Shown here: in pieces, positions 1 through 6,955 of the stretch
Layout: the number at the start of each line of letters is the position of its first letter
Position numbering within the stretch: position 1 is the stretch's first letter
Source: Cognatiluteimonas profundi
GTDB lineage: Bacteria > Pseudomonadota > Gammaproteobacteria > Xanthomonadales > Xanthomonadaceae
Assembly (NCBI RefSeq): GCF_009792795.1
Contig: NZ_VKHQ01000004.1
Location: 492,659-556,658 of the forward strand
Length of the DNA: 64,000 bases
Reading direction: 5' to 3'
The notes under the pieces: model-generated
Database searches by the model: none
Told to the model about the DNA's origin: nothing
The model's input: the letters and a program-made list of their open reading frames with translations, nothing else
Translations under genes and position numbers: made by a program

Positions 1-301
1 CCAGCGCCATGAAGCAGAAATCCAGGCCCAGGCCCAGGCACGACAGCAGGATCACCGGACGTCGCCCGTAGCGATCGGACAGGGCGCCCTGCACCGGCGA
101 GGAAAAGAACTGGATGCCCGCGAACACGGTGCCGAACACGCCGATCCAGTACGCCGCGTGCGCGGTGTTGCCACCGGTGAAATCCTCGATCAGGTGCGGC
201 AGCACGGGAATGATCAGCCCGAACGACAGCACGTCGATCAGCACGGTGAAGAAGATGAAGACGAGCGCGGCGTTGCGCCCGCGCTGGACGGCAGTGTTCA
301 A
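1..301 (-). CDS. MFS transporter, TetA-like (N-terminal part; gene runs off the window)
   Basis: Only the first 100 residues are inside the window; the 3' part lies to the left. The chain begins LNTAVQRGRNAALVFIFFTV and holds a first membrane helix ending in DVLSFGLIIPVLP, then a second helix and the segment GALSDRYGRRPVIL. That is the loop 2-3 signature (GxLSDRxGRR) of the drug:H+ antiporter DHA1/Tet branch of the major facilitator superfamily. I place the start at the TTG at 301 because an in-frame TAG lies 11 codons upstream and no ATG or GTG occurs between them. It is transcribed in the same direction as egtB-egtD and follows egtD after 89 bp, so it may be co-transcribed. The substrate cannot be told; antibiotic or metabolite efflux would be typical. 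Confidence 0.8.
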   Translation of the reverse strand, partial: MNTAVQRGRNAALVFIFFTVLIDVLSFGLIIPVLPHLIEDFTGGNTAHAAYWIGVFGTVFAGIQFFSSPVQGALSDRYGRRPVILLSCLGLGLDFCFMAL

Positions 302-390
302 GATGCGTCCGCGGTCGACGGTGGGCCGCGCATTCTAGCCGGCGGGATGCTGTGGCTGCCGCCCGTCCCACGCCTGCCCGAAGCGCTTGC

Positions 391-1368
391 TCAAATCGCC
401 TGCAGCAGGCGCAGGCCGAAGCGGTCGTCGTCGTCGTTCCAGCGCGCGCTGACGCGCAGGCCCGCGGCCAGCGCCAGGTCGGCGAAGCCGGGGTCGGTGT
501 ACTTGTGGCTGTACTCGACCAGCATCTGCTCGCCGCGGGCGAAGCCGAAACGCCGCCCGGCGACGTGCACGACCTGCGCGCGCTCGCTGACCAGGCAGGT
601 CTCGATGCGGTGGCGCTCGCGCGCATACACGGCGCGATGGCGGAAGCCATCGAGGTCGAAATCGCTGCCGATCTCGCGATTCAGCCGCGCCAGCAGGTTG
701 AGGGTGAACGCAGCGGTGACGCCGGCCGCGTCGTTGTAGGCAGCCTCGAGCGTGGCCGTGTCCTTGTCCAGGTCGATCCCGATCAGCGCACGCCCCTGCG
801 CGCCCATAGTCTGGCGCATCGCCGCCAGCAGCGCGACGGCGTCGCCGCGGGCGAAATTGCCCAGGGTCGATCCGGGAAAGAACACCAATGCGGTGCGCGG
901 TCGCCGGCATGGTTCGGGCAGGTCCACCGGCTGGGTGAAGTCGGCGCAGACCGGCAGCATCTCCACCCGTGGAAACTGCCGTGCCAGGCGCGCGGTCGTG
1001 TCCAGCAAGGTCGCGCGCGAGATCTCGATCGGCGTGTACGCGACCGGATCGTCCAGGCCTTCGAGCAGGCGTTCGGTCTTGCGCCCGCTGCCGCTGCCGT
1101 ACTCGACCACGTGCGCGCGCGCGCCGATGGCGTCGGCGATGCGCTGCATGCGCGCATCCAGCAACCGCGTCTCCACGCGCGTGAGGTAGTACTCGGGCTG
1201 GCGCGTGATCTCCTCGAACAGGGCCGACCCGCGTGCGTCGTAGAAATACTTCGATGGCAGCCGCCGCGGTATCCGCGACAATCCCGCGAGGACATCGGCG
1301 GTGATGTCGTCGGTGGTCGGCCGCAGGTCGGTCAGGCGGACCTGGACCTGCTCCAGCGCGACGTTCAT
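391..1368 (-). CDS. egtD: L-histidine N(alpha)-methyltransferase EgtD
   Basis: 325 residues. EgtD methylates the alpha-amino group of histidine three times with SAM to give hercynine, the first step of ergothioneine synthesis. The family hallmarks are visible: an N-terminal LPSKYFYDARGSALFEEIT block, PEYYLTRVE, the SAM site VEYGSGSGRKTERLL, and the acidic and aromatic segments FFPGSTLGNF and IGIDLDKD, followed by a C-terminal YSHKYT. The start at 1368 overlaps the stop of egtB by 4 bp (ATGA), so the two are translationally coupled and the start is well fixed. A longer open frame upstream only reads into egtB. Order egtB-egtD without egtA or egtC suggests the shorter pathway found in many proteobacteria. 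Confidence 0.95.
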   Translation of the reverse strand: MNVALEQVQVRLTDLRPTTDDITADVLAGLSRIPRRLPSKYFYDARGSALFEEITRQPEYYLTRVETRLLDARMQRIADAIGARAHVVEYGSGSGRKTERLLEGLDDPVAYTPIEISRATLLDTTARLARQFPRVEMLPVCADFTQPVDLPEPCRRPRTALVFFPGSTLGNFARGDAVALLAAMRQTMGAQGRALIGIDLDKDTATLEAAYNDAAGVTAAFTLNLLARLNREIGSDFDLDGFRHRAVYARERHRIETCLVSERAQVVHVAGRRFGFARGEQMLVEYSHKYTDPGFADLALAAGLRVSARWNDDDDRFGLRLLQAI

Positions 1369-2672
1369 GGCGCGTCCCTGGCCAGGCGCAGCCCGGAGAA
1401 CTGCCAGCGATCCTGGGCATGGAAGAAATTGCGGTAGCTGGCGCGGACATGGTTGCGCGGGGTGGCGCAGCTGCCGCCGCGCAACACGCACTGCGCGCTC
1501 ATGAACTTGCCGTTGTATTCACCCAGCGCACCGGGCATCGGGCGGAATCCGGGATACGGCAGGTAGGCGCTCGCGGTCCACTCCCACACGTCGCCGAACA
1601 GCTGCTGCAGGCGTGCACGCGGGTTCGGCGCCGGCTGCGGCTGCAGCACGCCACTGTCGAGGAAGTTGCCGGCGACCGGTTGCGCGCTGGCGTGCGATTC
1701 CCACTCGGTCTCGGTCGGCAGGCGTGCACCGGCCCAGCGCGCGTAGGCGTCGGCCTCGTACTGGCTGACGTGGCAGACCGGTGCATCGGGATCGATCCGA
1801 CGCATGCCGGACAGGGTGAAGGCGTGGGTGAGGTCGGCGTCCCAGTACAACGGTCGCGACCAGCCCCGTGCCTGCACCGTCGCCCAGCCATCGCTGAGCC
1901 ATGCGGCCGGATCGCGATAGCCGCCATCCTCGATGAAGGCCCGGAACTCGGCATTGCTGACCGGACGCGATGCCAGTGCGTGCGCGGGCACCAGCACGCG
2001 GTGCCACGGCGACTCGTTGTCGTAGGCGAACGCGCCCGCGTCGGGCCATGCCGCCGCGCCGACATGGGCGAGGTGTTCGTCGCTGTCGATCCAGTGCAGC
2101 GGCGCTGGCGACCCGGTCGCCTCGCGCAGGTCGTCGCGATAGGCCGGGCGCAGCGGGTTGCACCACAGCGCGTGCTTGATGTCGGTCAGCAGCAGCTCCT
2201 GGTGCTGCTGCTCGTGGTGGGTACCGAGCAGCACGCGCCGCTGGGCGTCGTCGTCGAGCTGGCCGGTGGTGAATGCGCGCTCGATGCGCAGGTCGATGCA
2301 CGCGCGGTAATCGAGCACCTGTTGCAGCGACGGCCGCGACAGCAGGCCGCGTTGCGGACGCGGATGCATCGGCCCGACCGACTGGTAATAACTGTTGAAC
2401 AGTGCGTCCCAGGCCGGTTCCAGCGCGCGATAACCCGGTTGCAGCGCCAGCACGAAGCGCTCGAAGAACCAGGTCGTGTGCGCCAGGTGCCATTTGGCCG
2501 GGCTGGCGTCGGGCATGCTCTGCACCATCGCATCCTCGGCCGAGAGCGGGGCGGCCAGCACCAGGCTGGTGGCGCGCACCGCGCGATAGCGTGCGAGCAG
2601 CAGCTCGACGGACAGGCGCGCGGACGTGTCGTGTTGGGTGGCGGATGCGAGCGGACGCGGGAGCGGGTTCAT
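1365..2672 (-). CDS. egtB: Ergothioneine synthase EgtB (iron-dependent sulfoxide synthase)
   Basis: 435 residues. EgtB is a mononuclear non-heme iron enzyme that joins hercynine to a thiol (cysteine or gamma-glutamylcysteine) with O2 to form a sulfoxide. An N-terminal DinB-like four-helix domain carries the iron ligands: a first His in the KWHLAHTTWFFE motif (H62/H65) and the HHEQQHQE motif (H153, H157). The C-terminal half is an FGE-sulfatase domain with NESPWHRVLV, YRDPAAWLSDGW, CHVSQYEADAYARWAGARLPTE-type and GDVWEWTASAY segments. The start at 2672 gives the usual N-terminus; longer frames upstream run into the divergent gene. SenA (selenoneine synthase) is a close relative, but the egtD partner favours EgtB. 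Which thiol is used cannot be decided from sequence alone. Confidence 0.93.
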   Translation of the reverse strand: MNPLPRPLASATQHDTSARLSVELLLARYRAVRATSLVLAAPLSAEDAMVQSMPDASPAKWHLAHTTWFFERFVLALQPGYRALEPAWDALFNSYYQSVGPMHPRPQRGLLSRPSLQQVLDYRACIDLRIERAFTTGQLDDDAQRRVLLGTHHEQQHQELLLTDIKHALWCNPLRPAYRDDLREATGSPAPLHWIDSDEHLAHVGAAAWPDAGAFAYDNESPWHRVLVPAHALASRPVSNAEFRAFIEDGGYRDPAAWLSDGWATVQARGWSRPLYWDADLTHAFTLSGMRRIDPDAPVCHVSQYEADAYARWAGARLPTETEWESHASAQPVAGNFLDSGVLQPQPAPNPRARLQQLFGDVWEWTASAYLPYPGFRPMPGALGEYNGKFMSAQCVLRGGSCATPRNHVRASYRNFFHAQDRWQFSGLRLARDAP

Positions 2673-2745
2673 CGGGGCGAGGATACTGAGCGCCGCGATT
2701 GGCGACGTGACGCTCGCGTGACGCGCACGTGCCCAGGATGGCGCG
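2673..2745. promoter_or_regulatory. Divergent promoter region between egtBD and the PLP enzyme
   Basis: A 73-bp gap separates two divergent starts and must hold promoters for both directions. It contains a short direct repeat, CGTGACGC, at about 2705-2712 and 2716-2723. The ribosome site of the rightward gene is AGGA, 8 nt before its ATG. No strong sigma-70 boxes are seen. The shared gap is the basis for suggesting co-regulation. Confidence 0.4.
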
Positions 2746-3921
2746 ATGCACGATGCGACCGCAGTTGCCCCCTCCGACGCCGCGCAGGCGGATGCCTTCT
2801 GCCTGCCCGATGGCATCGTGTACCTGGACACCGCCACCCACGGGCCGTGCCTGCGCGTGGTGCAGCAGGCCGCGCAGCGCGCGCTGGATGAGGGTGTCGC
2901 GCCGTGGCGCCTGGGTGATGCGGACTGGGAAGCATCCATCGAGCGCGTGCGCGCGCTTGCCGCCGACTGTTTCGATGGCGATACCGATGCGGTGGCGCTG
3001 GTGCCGTCGGCGGCCTACGGCATCGCCATCGCGGCACGCAACCTGCCGCTCGCGCGCGGCGAGGCGGTGCTGGTGACGGCGGGCGCGTTTCCCTCGCAGG
3101 TGCTGGCCTGGCAGCAGCGTTGCCATGTGGTCGGCGCCCGCCTGCTGGAGGCGCGGCAGTTGCCGGGCGAGTCGGCGAGCGATGCGGTGCTGCGCGAATT
3201 GGACAGCGACTCGACGATCCGCGTGCTGTCGCTGGCGCATGTCGACTGGCGCGACGGCAGCGTGCTCGACCTCGACCGGATTGCAGCGCATGCGCGCGCG
3301 CGTGGCGTGGCGCTGGTGCTCGACCTGAGCCAGAGCCTGGGCGCACTGCCGGCACGCATCGCACGGTGGAAGCCGGCGTTCGCGGTGTCGGTGGGCTACA
3401 AGTGGCTGCTTGGCCCCGGCGGGATGGCGTACCTGTGGGTGGATCCGTCGTGGCGCGCGCGTGGCATCCCGATCGAGCAGCATTGGCTCGCGCGTGATCC
3501 GGTCGCGGTGTGGCGTGGGGATGCGCAACGACCTGCCGCATGGCGGCCAGGCGCGCGTCGCTTCGATGCCGGTGGCGTCGCCGATCCACAGCGGCTGGCG
3601 ATGGCGGAAGCGGCGTTGCAGCAGGTCGCACGCTGGCAGATCGAACGCATCGCGCCGGCGCTGCGGGCACGCACGGCCGCGCTTGCCAGCGCGTTGCGTG
3701 CGCAGGGCCTGTCGTCGTGGCTGGCACCCGATGCGCAGGCACACATCCTCGGCGTGCGCCCGCCCGTGGCCCGCCTGGATGCCATTGTCGCGGCGCTGGC
3801 GCAGGCCGGTGTGGTCACCGCCGTGCGCCAGGGTTGCGTGCGCCTGGCCCCGCACCTGCACGTCGGCGTCGAGTCGGCCGGCATGGTGTCCGATGTGTTC
3901 GACGGCGTTGCGCGCGGCTGA
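2746..3921 (+). CDS. Class V PLP-dependent aminotransferase/lyase (possible EgtE-type C-S lyase)
   Basis: 391 residues, fold-type I PLP enzyme of the class V aminotransferase/cysteine desulfurase group. Visible signs are VYLDTATHGP near the N-terminus, the PLP-phosphate region LVPSAAYGIA, LVLDLSQSLGALP with the ring-stacking Asp, and SVGYKWLLGPGG with the Schiff-base Lys219. It lacks the flexible loop Cys motif of true NifS/IscS desulfurases. It is divergent from egtB across a 73-bp gap. Known ergothioneine pathways need a PLP C-S lyase (EgtE) to cleave the hercynylcysteine sulfoxide, and EgtE belongs to this superfamily. I infer, but cannot prove, that this gene fills that role; kynureninase-like or isopenicillin-epimerase-like activity are the alternatives. 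Confidence 0.8.
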   Translation: MHDATAVAPSDAAQADAFCLPDGIVYLDTATHGPCLRVVQQAAQRALDEGVAPWRLGDADWEASIERVRALAADCFDGDTDAVALVPSAAYGIAIAARNLPLARGEAVLVTAGAFPSQVLAWQQRCHVVGARLLEARQLPGESASDAVLRELDSDSTIRVLSLAHVDWRDGSVLDLDRIAAHARARGVALVLDLSQSLGALPARIARWKPAFAVSVGYKWLLGPGGMAYLWVDPSWRARGIPIEQHWLARDPVAVWRGDAQRPAAWRPGARRFDAGGVADPQRLAMAEAALQQVARWQIERIAPALRARTAALASALRAQGLSSWLAPDAQAHILGVRPPVARLDAIVAALAQAGVVTAVRQGCVRLAPHLHVGVESAGMVSDVFDGVARG

Positions 3922-3940
3922 TGCCCGCGTCGACACCACA

Positions 3941-4957
3941 TCACGAGGTGGCGGGCTGCCCGGGTGCCGGCAGCGATTGCGCGGCCTCGTGCTGGCTGTC
4001 CGGATCCTCGCGGAAGTTGTGCGGCAGGCTGTTGTGGATCGCCGTCGCCGCGATCGCCGCGTGGCCGACGGCAACGCTGATCTGGTTCAGCGCGCTGACC
4101 ACGTCGCCGATCGCGTACAGGCCCGCGATGCTGGTCTGCTGTTTGTCGTCGACGATGAGTTCGCGGTTGTCGTCCAGCTGCGCGCCCAGCGCTGCGGCCA
4201 GCTGCGATTGCGCGATGCCGCCCAGCACCGGATACAGGCTGTCGTAGCGGTCCTGGCTGCCATCGGTGAATTCCACGACGCAGCCGTGGCCGTCGTGGCG
4301 CATGCGCCTGGCGACCGGTCGCACCGCGACCCGCGCCGTGCGCGCCAATGCGGCGCAATCGGCGGATGCGTCGCCGGCCTGCACCGGGATCGCGTCGACC
4401 CGTCGCGAGAATGTGCGCAGGAACACCGCGTGCCGGATCGCATCATCGACCGGTGCCAGCACCGCCAGGCGCTCGTCGCTGGCTTCGTAACCGTCGCAGA
4501 CCGCGCACAGGCGCAGCGCGCCATCGGCGATCGCCGCTTCCACCCCGTCGTCTTCCAGCGCTGGCAGGCGATCGACGATGCCGCTGGCCAGCAGGACATT
4601 GCGCGCCTGCCAGCGCTGGCCTTCGGCGTCGCTGGCGATGAATCCGTCGCCATCGCGTTGCAGCGACACGATGCGGCCGGGGGTGATCCGCGCGCCGTAT
4701 CCTTCGGCCTGTTCGCGCAGCCTGCGCAACAGCGCCGGACCGGCGACACCGAACGGAAACCCGGGGCAATTGTGGCTTTCGGGAATCCAGCGCGCGCGGC
4801 TCTGGCCGGCGTCCACGACCGCAATGCGCCGCAGGAAGCGCACCAGGTAAGTGGCGGCGGTCAGCCCCGCTGGGCCGGCACCGATGATCAGGCAGTCGAG
4901 CGCGCCGGGCTCCGGTGCGCGGTCATTCGGAGGATCGCGTTGGGGCGGAGCATTCAC
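3941..4957 (-). CDS. FAD-dependent CxxC oxidoreductase, thioredoxin-reductase-like
   Basis: 338 residues. The FAD-binding GAGPAG (26-31) sits in DCLIIGAGPAGLTAATYL, and a redox CAVCDGYE (C151, C154) is followed by the second domain; the C-terminal FAD motif is GLYAIGDVV. This is the layout of low-molecular-weight thioredoxin reductases and related dithiol oxidases. The NADPH loop that should read like VxGGGxxA is here LAVLAPVDDAIRHA, with no glycines, so normal NADPH binding is doubtful. It is convergent with the PLP gene (19 bp apart) and 63 bp from folE on the same strand. A flavin dithiol oxidase or a reductase using another donor is possible. The assigned start is the only upstream ATG that keeps the FAD motif near the N-terminus. 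Confidence 0.85.
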   Translation of the reverse strand: MNAPPQRDPPNDRAPEPGALDCLIIGAGPAGLTAATYLVRFLRRIAVVDAGQSRARWIPESHNCPGFPFGVAGPALLRRLREQAEGYGARITPGRIVSLQRDGDGFIASDAEGQRWQARNVLLASGIVDRLPALEDDGVEAAIADGALRLCAVCDGYEASDERLAVLAPVDDAIRHAVFLRTFSRRVDAIPVQAGDASADCAALARTARVAVRPVARRMRHDGHGCVVEFTDGSQDRYDSLYPVLGGIAQSQLAAALGAQLDDNRELIVDDKQQTSIAGLYAIGDVVSALNQISVAVGHAAIAATAIHNSLPHNFREDPDSQHEAAQSLPAPGQPATS

Positions 4958-5020
4958 GGTGCGCAGTGTCGATGCGGCATCGCCACGCCGACGTGACGGC
5001 CACTACCCGCCCAGCGACGG

Positions 5021-5629
5021 TCAGCGGCCCGGGCCGACGTCGATGAACTGCAGGAATTCCATGCGCGTGCGCGCGTCCTCGCGGAACGTGCCCAGCATCT
5101 TCGACGTGATCATGCTGACCCCGCGCTTGTGCACGCCGCGCGTGGTCATGCACTCATGCGCGCCCTCGACCACCACTCCGACGCCACGTGGCTGCAGCAC
5201 GTCGTTGATGCAGTCGGCGATCTGCGCGGTCATCTTCTCCTGCACCTGGAAACGGCGCGCGTAGGTTTCCACCACGCGCGCGAGCTTGCTGATGCCCACG
5301 ACCTTGCCGTCGGGCAGGTAGCCGACATGCGCCTTGCCGATGATCGGCGCCATGTGGTGCTCGCAATGGCTTTCGAACTCGATATCGCGCAGCACGATCA
5401 GCTCGTCGTAGCCGGCGACTTCCTCGAAGGTGCGCGCCAGGTAGTCGCGCGGGTCCTGGCCGTAGCCGCTGAACCAGTCGCGATAGGCCTTGACCACGCG
5501 CTTGGGCGTGTCCAGCAGGCCTTCGCGCGCCGGGTCTTCTCCGGCCCAGCGCAACAAGGTGCGCACGGCCTCCTCCGCGGCGGCGGGCGTCACGCGGTCA
5601 GTGTCTTCGGGCAACGGGGCGTCGCGCAT
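5021..5629 (-). CDS. folE: GTP cyclohydrolase I FolE
   Basis: 202 residues, the normal size for the family. FolE converts GTP to 7,8-dihydroneopterin triphosphate, the entry to folate and tetrahydropterin synthesis. The sequence shows the zinc/catalytic block [19 protein letters not shown], then [20 protein letters not shown] and the C-terminal ECMTTRGV segment with the second zinc Cys. The start at 5629 is chosen because it gives the usual short N-terminal extension; a frame extending another 34 codons upstream is Arg-rich and unlike the family. Tetrahydropterin made through FolE would also serve the phenylalanine hydroxylase encoded 23 kb away, though no link beyond shared cofactor is visible. 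Confidence 0.95.
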   Translation of the reverse strand: MRDAPLPEDTDRVTPAAAEEAVRTLLRWAGEDPAREGLLDTPKRVVKAYRDWFSGYGQDPRDYLARTFEEVAGYDELIVLRDIEFESHCEHHMAPIIGKAHVGYLPDGKVVGISKLARVVETYARRFQVQEKMTAQIADCINDVLQPRGVGVVVEGAHECMTTRGVHKRGVSMITSKMLGTFREDARTRMEFLQFIDVGPGR

Positions 5630-5727
5630 GGCGGCATCCGGTGAAGGGGGTCCGGCATCGTACTGCAAGCGCCGACGCCGGCCCTGGAGCGGCTGTGCAA
5701 AGCAGTCCCGGCGCGCGCCGGCGGCGG

Positions 5728-6198
5728 TCAATGCGCCTGTTCGGGCACCGACCGGTCGCGTCCGGCTTCATCGAGCGATTGCCAGGCATGCAGCATGGCC
5801 GGCCGCGCACGTTCCCAGTCCAGACGCGACCCGAACCGCGCCGCGGCTTCCCAGCCACCGTGCAGCTGCGTCTCCACCTGGTCGAAGGCCGCGCCATGGA
5901 GGCGCGCATGCGCATCCAGTGCGTAGCGGTAGACCGGCGCGTAGTCGTTCCAGTCGTGGCCTTCGACGAAGTACGGCATCGAATGGTAGATCTGCTCGAA
6001 GTGCCCGAGGTCGCGGCCGCTGTCGGCCGCATCGGCGATGCGATCGCCGACCAAGGCACCCAGCGCGCCACCGGCAACCGCACCGATCGCCAGCCCCGGC
6101 GGGCCGCCGACCACGGCGCCAATGGCCGCGCCCGCGACGCCCGCGGCCAGGGCCGCACTGCCGGCACCCATGACGTGGTCCTTTTTCAGCGCACCCAT
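5728..6198 (-). CDS. Glycine-zipper domain protein, paralogue A
   Basis: 156 residues. The first 20 residues are polar ([13 protein letters not shown]), followed by a 35-residue Gly/Ala-rich segment ([20 protein letters not shown] and onward) that fits a glycine zipper, then an acidic soluble part with [31 protein letters not shown] and two Trp-rich helices. It resembles the neighbour at 6361-6822 along its whole length, so the two are a tandem duplication. The function is not known. Such proteins are often stress-related and membrane-associated. The start at 6198 matches the start region of the paralogue (KKDH near the N-terminus). Confidence 0.75.
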   Translation of the reverse strand: MGALKKDHVMGAGSAALAAGVAGAAIGAVVGGPPGLAIGAVAGGALGALVGDRIADAADSGRDLGHFEQIYHSMPYFVEGHDWNDYAPVYRYALDAHARLHGAAFDQVETQLHGGWEAAARFGSRLDWERARPAMLHAWQSLDEAGRDRSVPEQAH

Positions 6199-6277
6199 GG
6201 CAGCCTCCCGCGGTTTAACCTCCACGCTACGACCGCCGCCGTTGTCCATCGGTGAAGGATCGCGGCGCACCAGCGAC

Positions 6278-6306
6278 AAAAAAACGGGCCGCATTGCAGC
6301 GACCCG
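6278..6306 (-). terminator. Rho-independent terminator between the two glycine-zipper genes
   Basis: Read on the minus strand: an 8-bp stem (CGGGTCGC/GCGGCCCG, with one G-U pair), a 6-nt loop and a run of seven T. It lies after the 6361-6822 gene and before the 5728-6198 gene, so the paralogues are probably separate transcription units. Confidence 0.8.
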
Positions 6307-6360
6307 GGGAGAGAAATGCAACGGGCGCCACCGTCGTGCGACGGCGCCTCGTGTTGTGGC

Positions 6361-6822
6361 TCAGCGACCGTCGTTGTCGGCGTCGCCCGGCATCGCGCGC
6401 TCGATGTGGTGCCAGCCATCGCGCACGGCGCCCTTGGCTTCGTTCCAGCCCAGGCGTGAATTGGCCTTGGTGGCATTCCAGTCGCGCTCGAGCTGCGGCT
6501 CGACGTCCTCGAAACGCTGGCCGCGGTACTGGCCGTAGGTGTCGTAGCCGTACTTGTATGCGGGCTGGTAATCGTTCCACTCGCGGCCGGCGGTGTAATA
6601 CGGCGCGGTCTTGTAAGCGGTCTCGAAATGGCGGGAGTAGTCGGTCGGGTTGATTGCTTCGGCAATGCCACCGCCGGCCTTGGAGCCGAGCGCGCCACCG
6701 ACCACCGCACCGACAACGGTACCGACCGGACCGGCAACCGAACCAACCGCCGCGCCCGTCACTGCGCCTGCAACAGCGCCCGTACCTTCACCAATGCTGT
6801 GGTCCTTCTTGATATCGCTCAT
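6361..6822 (-). CDS. Glycine-zipper domain protein, paralogue B
   Basis: 153 residues starting MSDIKKDHSIGEGTGAVAGA. Residues about 10-50 are almost all Gly, Ala, Val and Thr with regular GxxxG spacing, as in glycine-zipper membrane segments. After that come HFETAYKTAPYY, EWNDYQPAYKYGYDTYGQY and two short Trp-containing helices ending GWHHIERAMPGDADNDGR. There is no signal peptide in front of the zipper. It is a whole-length paralogue of the downstream protein, more acidic at the C-terminus. The family is common in soil and rhizosphere proteobacteria; no biochemical role is assigned here. The ATG at 6822 is preceded by an AGGAGAA-like site on the minus strand. Confidence 0.78.
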   Translation of the reverse strand: MSDIKKDHSIGEGTGAVAGAVTGAAVGSVAGPVGTVVGAVVGGALGSKAGGGIAEAINPTDYSRHFETAYKTAPYYTAGREWNDYQPAYKYGYDTYGQYRGQRFEDVEPQLERDWNATKANSRLGWNEAKGAVRDGWHHIERAMPGDADNDGR

Positions 6823-6955
6823 CGTGCCGTTCTCCTGTTGGTGCCCCGCTGCAAACCAGCGGCGGCGTGTGTGGTCACCTTAGGAAGGTTGGCGTTGCCA
6901 CTTCGTGAAAAGACAGGCATGCGCCAACCTGCAGTGCGGCATGGTTCGACACCGT

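Noticed and set aside
5175-5195. CCACGTGG inside folE as a fourth parS site
   Set aside because: Only the inner 8 bases match; the outer arms are absent and codon needs of FolE explain it.
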